Shown here: one piece after another, positions 13,118 to 20,878 of the stretch
Layout: each line of letters starts with the position of its first letter
Numbering within the stretch: position 1 is the first letter of the stretch
Origin: Flavobacteriales bacterium
GTDB lineage: Bacteria > Bacteroidota > Bacteroidia > Flavobacteriales_D > Cryomorphaceae
Direction: 5' to 3'
Assembly: GCA_020200995.1 (NCBI GenBank)
Contig: JAIVHQ010000212.1
Coordinates: 1-20,901, forward strand
Length of the DNA stretch: 20,901 nucleotides
The notes under the pieces: generated by a model
Seen by the model: the letters and a program-made list of their open reading frames with translations, nothing else
The model's database searches: none
What the model was told of the DNA's origin: nothing
Translations under genes and position numbers: made by a program

Positions 13118-15214
13118 CTATGAGAGCTTTTTCACTTTTAACCTCAGCGAATTACCGATCACGATCACATCCGAAAAAGCCATGGCCAGAGCGGCCACCA
13201 TGGGGTTGAGCAGGCCGGCCGCTGCGATGGGAATGGCAACGAGGTTGTAGGCAAAAGCCCAAAACAGGTTTTGCTTGATGGTAAGGTAGGTGTGCTTAGA
13301 AAGCTTGAATGAGCGGCCCAACGATACCATCTCGTTGCTGCCCATGAGCACCACCCTGGCCGAGTCGACGGCGAGCGCCGAAGCGCCCCCCGGCGAAATG
13401 CCGACTTGCGCGCGGCTCAACGCCGGGCCATCGTTGATGCCGTCCCCGACCATTACCACGGTCGATCTGGCAGCTGCCTCTTCGATAAAAGCGAGTTTCT
13501 GCTCGGGCCGCATGCCGAAGTGCGCTTCGTCGGTGCCGAGCAGGGCTGCGGTGGCGAGTACTTTTTCCTTTCGGTCGCCGGAGAGGATCACGGTTTTGAA
13601 ACCTTCCGCTTTGTAGAGGTCGACCATTTCTTTGGCGCCCGGCTTTAGGTCGTCTTCAATGGCGAGTGCCGCCGCTTTCCTGTTGTCGATGGTCAGGATG
13701 AGGTCTGCTTCGGAGGTTTCATCCTTTCCGAAAAAGATGGTTTCGCCGGTGGCTGTTTGGGCCTCCATGCCGCGGCCTTTCACTTCGCGCACGTCGGTGA
13801 GGGGTTCGGGTTCCGCTTCCGCAAAATGAGCGGTGAGTGAGGTAGCGATGGGGTGGGAGCTGTGCGATTCGATCGATTTGATCAGGGCGTCGGCTCGCGG
13901 GCCGATTTCGTTGAAGGTGTACCTCACGGCAAATTTTCCTGTGGTGAGGGTGCCCGTCTTGTCGAAGATAATGGTCTTGGCCTGTGCAAACCGCTCGAGG
14001 GTGCTCCCGCCTTTGATGAGGATGCCGTTTTTCGCAGCCCGCCCCACACCGGCCACCACGGCAGTGGGCGTGGCAAGCCCCATGGCGCAAGGGCAGGAGA
14101 TGACGAGCACGGCCACGGCGTTCATCAGCGCGATGGTGAGTCCAATGTCGAGCAGCCAATACCACACCCCGAAGGTGACCGCTGAAATCACCAGTACCAC
14201 CGGCACAAAAATCCCGCTCACCTTGTCGCCTAGGACTTGAATGTCGGGCTGATCGCGGCGGGCTCTTTTGACCAGCTCTATGATCTTTTGAAGCGTGGAG
14301 TCTTTGGCGGGCCGCAAGGCTTCGACCCTGATATTTCCCGAAAGGAGTACTGTTCCGGAAAAGACCTCAGCTCCTTCGATTTTCTGCACGGCTTCGCTTT
14401 CGCCGGTCACGGCAGCCTCATCGGTCACTGCCGTGCCGCTGATCACCCGCCCGTCCACCGGAACCTGATCGCCTTCATTGACCTGCAGTTCATCCCCGAC
14501 TTTTACGTTGCCGGGTGTTGTTTCAAAAATCTTTTCCTTCTGCCCAACCCGCATCACAATGCGCGCCACAGCCTCAGCTTGCATTTTGGTTAGCTCGCCA
14601 AGGTTGCGCGTGGTTTGCTGCACGGATCGGTGCTCCAATACATTCCCAAGCAGCACCAGGGTGATGATAGTGGCGGCGGTTTCGAAAAACATATAGTCGT
14701 GCACTTCAGGCGTGCCCCAATGAATAAAAGTGCCCACGAGGCTGTAAAGAAATGCCGAGGTTGACCCCATAAAGATCAAAACGTCCATGTTGGCGAGGCC
14801 CGCCTTGACAGATCCCCATGCCGACTTGCCGAAATGCACAAAACCGATGGCATACACAGGAAGGCAAAGCCCGATTTGCACCAGTGGCTCATTCAGCCAC
14901 CAATGGTCGGGGACGAACATGTGCATGAAAAGCGGGATGGTGAAAATGAGCGCTGTCAGGAACTTCTTTTCGATGCGCGACACACCCGAATCATCCTTCG
15001 CCCCGCTTTCTTTTACTTCATAACCGAGGCTTTGAATATTGTCGACGGCCTCCTGCTGATTGCGCCCCTCGAGCAGTGTAAAAGTCACTTCACCGTCTAT
15101 GAAACTTGCGTCGGCATCCTTGAAACCCGACTTCTGCAAAGATTTACTGATCCCCGCCGCGCAGTTGTTGCAGGTCATCCCGCCCACTTTTAATGATACC
15201 TCTTGTAGTGCCAT
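13118..15214 (-). CDS. copA: Copper-exporting P1B-type ATPase
   Basis: This 698-residue protein has one N-terminal heavy-metal-associated domain with GMTCNNC (Cys15, Cys18). It is followed by eight expected membrane helices, the transport motif SCPCAMGL (Cys374, Cys376), TGES (270-273), the phosphorylation site DKTGT (Asp418), His454-Pro455 in the nucleotide-binding domain, and GDGIND (590-595). The last helices carry YN and MAFS followed by NSLRL, the residues typical of Cu(I) pumps rather than Zn/Cd pumps. It should export Cu+ from the cytoplasm using ATP. The gene is transcribed away from the TetR operon and no copper regulator or chaperone gene is next to it. The first ATG is kept because the metal-binding domain starts immediately after it. 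Confidence 0.93.
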   Translation of the reverse strand: MALQEVSLKVGGMTCNNCAAGISKSLQKSGFKDADASFIDGEVTFTLLEGRNQQEAVDNIQSLGYEVKESGAKDDSGVSRIEKKFLTALIFTIPLFMHMFVPDHWWLNEPLVQIGLCLPVYAIGFVHFGKSAWGSVKAGLANMDVLIFMGSTSAFLYSLVGTFIHWGTPEVHDYMFFETAATIITLVLLGNVLEHRSVQQTTRNLGELTKMQAEAVARIVMRVGQKEKIFETTPGNVKVGDELQVNEGDQVPVDGRVISGTAVTDEAAVTGESEAVQKIEGAEVFSGTVLLSGNIRVEALRPAKDSTLQKIIELVKRARRDQPDIQVLGDKVSGIFVPVVLVISAVTFGVWYWLLDIGLTIALMNAVAVLVISCPCAMGLATPTAVVAGVGRAAKNGILIKGGSTLERFAQAKTIIFDKTGTLTTGKFAVRYTFNEIGPRADALIKSIESHSSHPIATSLTAHFAEAEPEPLTDVREVKGRGMEAQTATGETIFFGKDETSEADLILTIDNRKAAALAIEDDLKPGAKEMVDLYKAEGFKTVILSGDRKEKVLATAALLGTDEAHFGMRPEQKLAFIEEAAARSTVVMVGDGINDGPALSRAQVGISPGGASALAVDSARVVLMGSNEMVSLGRSFKLSKHTYLTIKQNLFWAFAYNLVAIPIAAAGLLNPMVAALAMAFSDVIVIGNSLRLKVKKLS

Positions 15215-15218
15215 GGTG

Positions 15219-15253
15219 CAAAATTACGATGATTTTGATCGAAGTCGTTCAAA
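15219..15253 (-). promoter_or_regulatory. Promoter of the copper ATPase gene
   Basis: TAATTTTG at 15219-15226 on the minus strand is a TAnnTTTG box, with TTTG at 15250-15253 as a possible -33 element, 23 bases away. Only four bases separate the box from the ATG, so the transcript may be leaderless. Confidence 0.55.
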
Positions 15254-15298
15254 TCTTAAATACCGTTAACATAATAGAATAATGCATCTTTATTATCA

Positions 15299-15325
15299 AA
15301 ACATCATATAATACCCGTATGTTTG
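15299..15325 (+). promoter_or_regulatory. Promoter and candidate TetR operator of the exporter operon
   Basis: TATGTTTG at 15318-15325 is a TAnnTTTG box 33 bases before the TetR start. AAACAT (15299-15304) and ATGTTT (15319-15324) form an inverted repeat whose right arm lies inside the box, fitting self-repression by the TetR protein. The assignment of the operator is inference. Confidence 0.45.
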
Positions 15326-15358
15326 CGTGTATTAATCGCAAAATAAGAGCAAGTTTTC

Positions 15359-16030
15359 ATGCCGCATCAACTTCAGCATGTTCGAATAGAGGTCAGCAAT
15401 AAAGTGTACCTCAAGAATCCGGAGTCCTCAGAGCTAGGACGCAAAATATTGGCCCACGGCATCGAAATGATCGACGCTTTAGGGATGGAGTGCTTCACTT
15501 TTCGCAAACTTGCCGCTGCTATCGGAACTACGGAGAGTGCATTGTACCGGTATTTTGAAAACAAGCACAAGCTTCTGCTTTACTATGTAGAATGGTACTG
15601 GGCGTGCCTCGAGTACGAGTTGGCTTTCGGCACGGCAAATTTGGAGACGCCGGAGGATGGACTGCGGAGGGCAGTTCAAATCGTGACGCGCAGCGGAGAA
15701 GCCCTGGAAAGCGACCCCTTTGATCGAGCTCAACTGCTCAGGGTGATGGTGGCGGAATCGTCCAAGTCATTCCTTACCAAAGAAGTAGATGCAGAGAACC
15801 GCGTGGGACTCTTTGCCCAGCACAAAAGCGTATGCCGCCTGCTCAGCGGGCTGATATCTGAGGTGGCCCCGTCGTATCCGCACCCCAGTTCTTTGGCGTC
15901 ACTTTTTCTCGGCGCTCACCTCGATCAAATCTATTTTGCTGCACACTTGCCCTCTCTGAGCGATGCAGGCGAAAGTGAGGCGTCACGGTACAAATTTTTT
16001 GAAACCCTCATTTTTAACACCATTCGGTAA
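15359..16030 (+). CDS. TetR-family transcriptional regulator
   Basis: This 223-residue protein has a TetR-type N-terminal helix-turn-helix at about residues 25-75: ILAHGIEMIDALG, then TFRKLAAAIGTTESALYRYFENKHKLL, the family's recognition region. The remaining 145 residues are helical and would bind an inducer and form the dimer. It carries about 25 residues before the first conserved helix, slightly longer than usual. Its TAA stop overlaps the ATG of the ABC gene by one base (TAATG), so the regulator is the first gene of the export operon and most likely represses its own promoter until the exporter's substrate or a related signal appears. Confidence 0.9.
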   Translation: MPHQLQHVRIEVSNKVYLKNPESSELGRKILAHGIEMIDALGMECFTFRKLAAAIGTTESALYRYFENKHKLLLYYVEWYWACLEYELAFGTANLETPEDGLRRAVQIVTRSGEALESDPFDRAQLLRVMVAESSKSFLTKEVDAENRVGLFAQHKSVCRLLSGLISEVAPSYPHPSSLASLFLGAHLDQIYFAAHLPSLSDAGESEASRYKFFETLIFNTIR

Positions 16031-17751
16031 TGCCCGAAACCAAATACGATACCAAGAGACCGGTGAGGAGGCTGGGCCGCTTTTTGGACAACGAGCGGCA
16101 ATTGCTTTACCTGATTCTTTTCTATGCAGCCCTTTACGGGGCTATTGGTCTTATTTTGCCTTTGGGTATTCAGGCCATTGTCAACTTTACTTTGGCGGGA
16201 CGTGTATCAGCTTCATGGGTGGTACTCATTATTGTGATTACCATTGGCCTCACGCTTTCAGGAGTTATTTACATCGTGCAGATGAAATTGGTTGAGCGCC
16301 TCGAACAACGGATTTTCGCCAAATCGTCGTTCGAACTTGCAGTGAGAATCCCAAAAATTAAGCACGAATCGTTGCAAAATCGGTACGCACCGGAATTTAT
16401 CAACCAGTTTTTTGATACCGTCACCCTTCAAAAAGGCGTGTCAAAATTGTTGATCGACTACCCTACCGCCGTACTTCAGGTATTTTTCGGTCTGGTACTT
16501 ATTTCGGTATATCATCCCTACTTCTTGTTTTTCTCACTGGTGGTGGCTGTTGTGCTCTATGTTTTGTTCAAATACACAGGGCCTCTGGGCATCGACAGTT
16601 CACTTCGCGAATCGACCAATAAATACAAGGTGGCCGAATGGCTCGAGGAGCTGGGCCGAACCATGGGGACTTTTAAGCTTGCCGGGATTACCAACCTTCC
16701 ACTCTTCAAAATAGATAAGTTGGTGTCGAGTTGGCTCCACTTCCGCAGGCTTCATTTCGGTGTGTTGATTTCGCAATACACCATAATGGTGGTTTTCAAA
16801 GTTATAACAGTTGTAGTCCTCCTCATCATAGGGAGCCTGCTGCTGATCGACAACCAAATCAGTCTCGGACAATTCGTGGCTGCCGAGATTGTGATCATCA
16901 CCATCATGAACTCTGTTGAAAGGCTGATCACGGGGCTGGCAACAGTTTACGACACCCTCACATCACTCGATAAGCTCGGGATGATTACCGACCTGCCCCT
17001 AGAGGGAAATCGCGATAAACAAGCACGTGAGATAAAAAGTGTACAAGGCTTTCAATTGGATATCGAGGACATGAATTATCAATATCCCGATGCCGACCGA
17101 CCTGCAGTTTCCAACATAACCTTACACATCCCTTCCGCCCAAAAAGTCGCGCTGGTAGGTGTTGAAGGTTCGGGTAAAAGCACTTTTCTGCAGCTGCTCG
17201 TAGGACTTTATGACAATTACACAGGGCGAATCACTTACAACGATATCAGTCTCGCAACCTTGCGCCACGATGCCCTGCGATCCGATATCGGCGACAACAT
17301 CTGGCAAGAGACCATTTTCTCAGGCACCCTCCGCGAGAACCTGACCCTCGGCAGGAAGGAGATTCCCGACGAAATGATTGTGGATATCCTCCGGCTAATC
17401 GGAGCCGAAGAAGGCATGAACAAACTCGACAAGGGCCTGGACACTGCCCTGCTTACAGGAGGAATGAAGCTGCCGCGCACCCTGATTAAAAAGATCGTAC
17501 TCGCACGCGCCATATTGGGCGATCCCAAACTCCTGCTTTTGGAAATTGAATCCGATTTCCTTACCGCCGACGAGCAAGACCGACTGACAGATTTTATTTT
17601 GAAACGACAGTGGACAGCTTTTGTATCCACGCGCGATATTGAGTTTATAAGACGCATGGAACGCATCATTTATTTGGAACGCGGAAAAGTGGTTTTTGAC
17701 GGTAATTTTGAAGAATTTAAATCAGAGGGCTATGCTAAATCTTTCAGATAA
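16030..17751 (+). CDS. ABC exporter with fused membrane and nucleotide-binding domains; degenerate ATPase motifs
   Basis: This 573-residue protein has an exporter-type membrane domain (helices about residues 25-55, 62-85, 145-182, 248-290) fused to a nucleotide-binding domain (about 340-573). Walker A is intact, GVEGSGKST (377-385), and Gln426 of the Q-loop is present in WQETIFSGTLRENL. The rest is odd. The signature region reads LLTGGMKLPRT. Walker B reads LLLLEI, with Glu505 for Asp and Ile506 where the catalytic Glu belongs. The D-loop is not recognisable, and Arg536 in FVSTRD stands where the switch His belongs. There is no N-terminal peptidase C39 domain. With the downstream membrane-fusion and TolC-like genes it forms a type I secretion-like tripartite exporter. 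A homodimer would lack two catalytic residues in both sites, so its ATP use is uncertain. Confidence 0.88.
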   Translation: MPETKYDTKRPVRRLGRFLDNERQLLYLILFYAALYGAIGLILPLGIQAIVNFTLAGRVSASWVVLIIVITIGLTLSGVIYIVQMKLVERLEQRIFAKSSFELAVRIPKIKHESLQNRYAPEFINQFFDTVTLQKGVSKLLIDYPTAVLQVFFGLVLISVYHPYFLFFSLVVAVVLYVLFKYTGPLGIDSSLRESTNKYKVAEWLEELGRTMGTFKLAGITNLPLFKIDKLVSSWLHFRRLHFGVLISQYTIMVVFKVITVVVLLIIGSLLLIDNQISLGQFVAAEIVIITIMNSVERLITGLATVYDTLTSLDKLGMITDLPLEGNRDKQAREIKSVQGFQLDIEDMNYQYPDADRPAVSNITLHIPSAQKVALVGVEGSGKSTFLQLLVGLYDNYTGRITYNDISLATLRHDALRSDIGDNIWQETIFSGTLRENLTLGRKEIPDEMIVDILRLIGAEEGMNKLDKGLDTALLTGGMKLPRTLIKKIVLARAILGDPKLLLLEIESDFLTADEQDRLTDFILKRQWTAFVSTRDIEFIRRMERIIYLERGKVVFDGNFEEFKSEGYAKSFR

Positions 17752-19081
17752 CCACGTTGAGCATGCTGATTACCTGAACGATTACGATAGTCTTCAGAAA
17801 GTACAGGACCGCAGCAATCCGAAAAGGCGATTGCGGAGCCTGTTCATCGGTCTCGGTATATTTATCGCACTTCTTTTTGTGCCCTGGACACAAAACGTGC
17901 GCGCTCCCGGCAAAGTCACCACCCTCTATCCCGGTCAGCGCCCTCAAACCGTGCAAAACGTCATTCCCGGGCGCATCGATCAATGGTATGTGCGCGAAGG
18001 TGAGTTTGTGAAAAAAGGCGACACCATTCTGCGCATCACAGAAATACAAGATGCCTACTTCGACCCGGCATTGATCGAGCGCACCAAGAAGCAAATCGTG
18101 GCGCGTTCAGGTGCCATGGATAATTACGGGGAAAAATCCGAGGCCCTGCAAGATCAAATTGAGGCGCTTATTAACAATAAGCAAAATCGGCTCGAACAGG
18201 CTGAGAATACCTTGAGGCAAACGCGCTTCCGCGTAATTTCCGACAGCATGGAAGTGGTGGCTGCCAAAGTGAATTTCGATATTGCAATGGAGCGAAACGA
18301 ACGGATGAAAGAACTCTACAAGCAGGGTCTAAAATCGCTCACCGACCTGGAGACGCGGCAGCTCACCCTGCAGCAAACACAAGCCCGCCTCGTGAGCGTG
18401 GAAAACCGTCTTCTCGCATCGCGCAATGAGTATTTCAACGCGGTGATTGAGCTCAGCGGTGTGGAAAACGATTTTGCCGAAAAACTCGGGAAGGCACGGT
18501 CTGAGCAAAATTCAGCACGAAGTGCATATTTTGAAACCGAAGCCGGCGTGACCGGGCTTGAAAACCAACTTTCGAATATTGAGATGCGTATCGGTAACTA
18601 TTACATCACTGCTCCCCAACCCGGATACGTCACGCAGGCCATTTCTGAAGGTATCGGTGAAAACATACCCGCGGGAACGCGCATCGTCAGCATCATGCCC
18701 GCCAACTACGATTTGGCCGCCGAAATGTTCATCGAGCCGGTCGATTTCCCCCTGCTTCGCAAAGGAACAACAGTGCGCCTCATCTTCGACGGTTGGCCCG
18801 CCATTGTGTTCTCCGGGTGGCCCCAGCTGAGCAACGGAACCTTTGGAGGGCAAATAATCGCTATCGACAATTTTATCTCGCCAAACGGCAAATACCGCAT
18901 CCTGGTGGTGCCCGATCCCGATGAGATCCCCTGGCCCGAAGACCTGCGCTTCGGTTCGGGCAGCGACGGCATTATGCTTTTTAAGGATGTTCCCGTGTGG
19001 TATGAAGTGTGGCGGCAGCTCAACGGATTCCCGCCCGATTACTACCACAACCTGGAGAAAAAGAAGGAAATAGCGGAGTGA
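17732..19081 (+). CDS. HlyD-family membrane-fusion (periplasmic adaptor) protein
   Basis: This 449-residue protein has a cytoplasmic N-terminus of about 35 residues, one membrane helix (about 36-51) and a first lipoyl half-motif (VIPGRIDQWYVREGEFVKKGDTIL, 78-100). A long coiled-coil hairpin follows (about 112-290, with many Gln/Glu/Arg heptads), then the second lipoyl half (YITAPQPGYVTQ) and a beta-barrel region to the C-terminus. It should bridge the ABC exporter in the inner membrane to the TolC-like channel. I start at 17732 because the coiled-coil family N-terminus fits; the frame is open back to 17696, but that part only doubles the ABC gene's coding region. It overlaps the ABC gene by 20 bases. 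Confidence 0.88.
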   Translation: MLNLSDNHVEHADYLNDYDSLQKVQDRSNPKRRLRSLFIGLGIFIALLFVPWTQNVRAPGKVTTLYPGQRPQTVQNVIPGRIDQWYVREGEFVKKGDTILRITEIQDAYFDPALIERTKKQIVARSGAMDNYGEKSEALQDQIEALINNKQNRLEQAENTLRQTRFRVISDSMEVVAAKVNFDIAMERNERMKELYKQGLKSLTDLETRQLTLQQTQARLVSVENRLLASRNEYFNAVIELSGVENDFAEKLGKARSEQNSARSAYFETEAGVTGLENQLSNIEMRIGNYYITAPQPGYVTQAISEGIGENIPAGTRIVSIMPANYDLAAEMFIEPVDFPLLRKGTTVRLIFDGWPAIVFSGWPQLSNGTFGGQIIAIDNFISPNGKYRILVVPDPDEIPWPEDLRFGSGSDGIMLFKDVPVWYEVWRQLNGFPPDYYHNLEKKKEIAE

Positions 19082-20535
19082 TGCACAGCTCCGTCTCACA
19101 TAAAGTATTTGGCACCTGCTTCATGCTGTGTTCAATGTGCCTTCCGGCAAAATCGCAAACTCCCGAGACGAATGCTTACGCCCGGGCCTTTGCGGATTCC
19201 ACACTGACATATGAAAAGTACATCGAACTGGTTGAAGATTTTCATCCCGTGTCGAGAATTGCCGACTATAATGTGGAGCTTGCCGAAAGAGACCTGCGGC
19301 GTTCGCGCGGTGGTTTCGACCCGGCCCTTTACGGAAATTATGACACCAAAGAATTCAAGGAAACCCGCTATTACGAATACCTCAATGCAGGTATTGAGGT
19401 GCCAACCTGGATGGGACTGAGTTTGCACGGTGGGTACGAAAGTGCACGCGGCGACTTTTTGAACCCCGAAAAAACAACACCCGGAGCGGGGCTTGTGAGT
19501 GCAGGGCTCAAGGCCCAACTCGGCGCCGGCCTCCTGATGGACAAGCGGCGCGCCGCGCTTCGCCAGGCCCAGGTGGGATTGGAGCAAGGCGAGCTCGACC
19601 GTATTTTGATGCGAAATCGACTGTATTTCGAAGCCACTACTGCCTATTACCGCTGGTCGTTTGCCGAAGAGGCCCTCGCCATCGCCCGTGAAGCCGTCGA
19701 GCTGGCCACTTTCCGCTACGATGCCGTGCGGCAGAATTTTCGTTTCGGAGATGTGCCCGCTATAGATACCGTAGAGGCTTACACCCAGGTGCTCAATCGA
19801 CTCAACGGCCTAAGAGCCGCACAGAGCGATTGGGTGGCCGCGCTGAATACCGCTGAAGTTTACCTCTGGGATGATGGCGAGATCGCCAGAGAAATTCCTC
19901 CCGGCATTCGACCGGAGACCTTGGAGCCGCGCGAGAATTATACCGAAGGTCTTCCTTTGGTTATTGACAACCAGCATCCTGAGCTTCGAAAGTTGCGCAC
20001 CCGAAGTGACTTTCTGGACATTGAGCGGCGGCTGGCAGCAGAATATTTACGCCCTCAGGTAGAGTTGCGCTATAACTTCCTTTCCGAATACGTCGAAAAC
20101 AGGGCACAGGATGAGTTTTTTCAGAACACAGGTTTCTTTGACAACAACTATACCTTCGGTGCTGCAGTGTACTACCCCCTGTTTTTGCGCGAAGCCCGGG
20201 GAAAGGTCGGGATGGCCAAAATCAAGATGAGGGTCGTAGACCAGGAATTTACCAACCTCGATGCCACCCTCACCGCCGATCTCAACGCTTTACTCGTGCG
20301 GTATCAAAATCTTCGTGATCAAATAGAGTACATGGGCCAAAATGTGGAATACCTCGGCAGGTTGCTCGACGGTGAACGCGCCCTTTTTCTCAACGGTGAG
20401 AGCAGCTTATTTTTGATCAATGCCCGAGAAACACAACTGGTGGATGCGCAGAATGTGTACGTTGACCTTCTGGCACGTGCCCGCATCCTCTATGCGGAGA
20501 TCCGCATCACCGCCGGAGAGGGGTTTGAAGAATAA
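19081..20535 (+). CDS. TolC-family outer membrane efflux/secretion channel protein
   Basis: This 484-residue protein has a signal peptide (about residues 1-25, ending LPAKSQ) and the repeated two-half helical-barrel layout of TolC-like proteins: long amphipathic helices around RAALRQAQVGLEQGELDRIL and EEALAIAREAVELATFRYDAV in the first half, then DQIEYMGQNVEYLGRLLDGERALFLNGESSLF and a final helix with LVDAQNVYVDLLARARILYAEI. It should form a trimeric outer-membrane and periplasmic duct for the exporter. The ATG overlaps the stop of the membrane-fusion gene by one base (TGATG). An upstream in-frame ATG at 19009 lies inside the previous gene and is rejected. It is the last gene of the operon. 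Confidence 0.88.
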   Translation: MHSSVSHKVFGTCFMLCSMCLPAKSQTPETNAYARAFADSTLTYEKYIELVEDFHPVSRIADYNVELAERDLRRSRGGFDPALYGNYDTKEFKETRYYEYLNAGIEVPTWMGLSLHGGYESARGDFLNPEKTTPGAGLVSAGLKAQLGAGLLMDKRRAALRQAQVGLEQGELDRILMRNRLYFEATTAYYRWSFAEEALAIAREAVELATFRYDAVRQNFRFGDVPAIDTVEAYTQVLNRLNGLRAAQSDWVAALNTAEVYLWDDGEIAREIPPGIRPETLEPRENYTEGLPLVIDNQHPELRKLRTRSDFLDIERRLAAEYLRPQVELRYNFLSEYVENRAQDEFFQNTGFFDNNYTFGAAVYYPLFLREARGKVGMAKIKMRVVDQEFTNLDATLTADLNALLVRYQNLRDQIEYMGQNVEYLGRLLDGERALFLNGESSLFLINARETQLVDAQNVYVDLLARARILYAEIRITAGEGFEE

Positions 20536-20555
20536 TTTTTTCACCCTCCTTTCTG

Positions 20556-20583
20556 TTTGGAAATTAAGGATTCATTATCTTTG
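20556..20583 (+). promoter_or_regulatory. Promoter of tRNA-His
   Basis: TTTG at 20556-20559 and TATCTTTG at 20576-20583, 16 bases apart, form a -33/-7 pair. The tRNA starts 17 bases later. Confidence 0.55.
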
Positions 20584-20600
20584 CACCCGCATTTAATATG

Positions 20601-20674
20601 GTGGTTGTAGCTCAGCTGGTTAGAGCGCCTGATTGTGGTTCAGGAGGTCGTGGGTTCGAACCCCATCTTCCACC
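20601..20674 (+). tRNA. tRNA-His (anticodon GTG)
   Basis: The cloverleaf is complete: D arm GCTC/GAGC, anticodon stem CCTGA/TCAGG with loop TTGTGGT (anticodon GTG), five-base variable region, and T arm GTGGG-TTCGAAC-CCCAT. C73 is present, with G at -1 (20600), as histidine tRNAs need. The CCA end is not encoded. The acceptor stem pairs GTGG with CCAC and the last G with C, but positions 5-68 and 6-67 are T opposite T. A promoter box lies upstream and a terminator hairpin just downstream. Confidence 0.9.
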
Positions 20675-20681
20675 CGATGAA

Positions 20682-20707
20682 AAAGCCGGTCGATAGACCG
20701 GTTTTTT
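20682..20707 (+). terminator. Intrinsic terminator after tRNA-His
   Basis: CCGGTC (20686-20691) and GACCGG (20696-20701) form a perfect stem with loop GATA, followed by six T residues (20702-20707) and preceded by A residues that extend the stem. Confidence 0.75.
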
Positions 20708-20718
20708 CATGCCCAAAA

Positions 20719-20741
20719 AATCCCAAGCTTTTTCAGCTTGA
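20719..20741. repeat. 23-base repeat unit, first copy
   Basis: These 23 bases (AATCCCAAGC...) recur exactly at 20879-20901, the last bases of the window, 160 bases downstream. The match may extend beyond the window. Between the copies lies another hairpin, GCCGCGCC/GGCGCGGC at 20822-20829 and 20836-20843. Confidence 0.75.
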
Positions 20742-20878
20742 AGGATTTTTTGGGCATGAAAAAACAGTCAGACGCGTTAGCGGCTGTCGGCTTTTTCATC
20801 GAGGCACCCCCACCCGGGCTCGCCGCGCCCTTTTCGGCGCGGCAACAAAAGCGTGAATACCTTCCCGCGACGGCGCAT

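Larger units (their letters stand above)
20676..20800. repeat. Nested inverted repeats downstream of tRNA-His
   Basis: Outer arms GATGAAAAAGCCG (20676-20688) and its complement (20788-20800) enclose the terminator hairpin, a 16-bp perfect stem (20708-20723 with 20743-20758) that itself contains a CAAGCT/AGCTTG stem, and a weaker ACAG/CTGT stem near 20764-20787. No protein-coding frame is credible here. Confidence 0.7.

Noticed and set aside
13719..14593. Frames on both strands within the copper ATPase
   Set aside because: They are shadows of a high-GC coding region with complete P-type ATPase motifs.
20635..20856. 73-codon frame after tRNA-His
   Set aside because: It starts inside the tRNA and runs through the terminator and repeat array.
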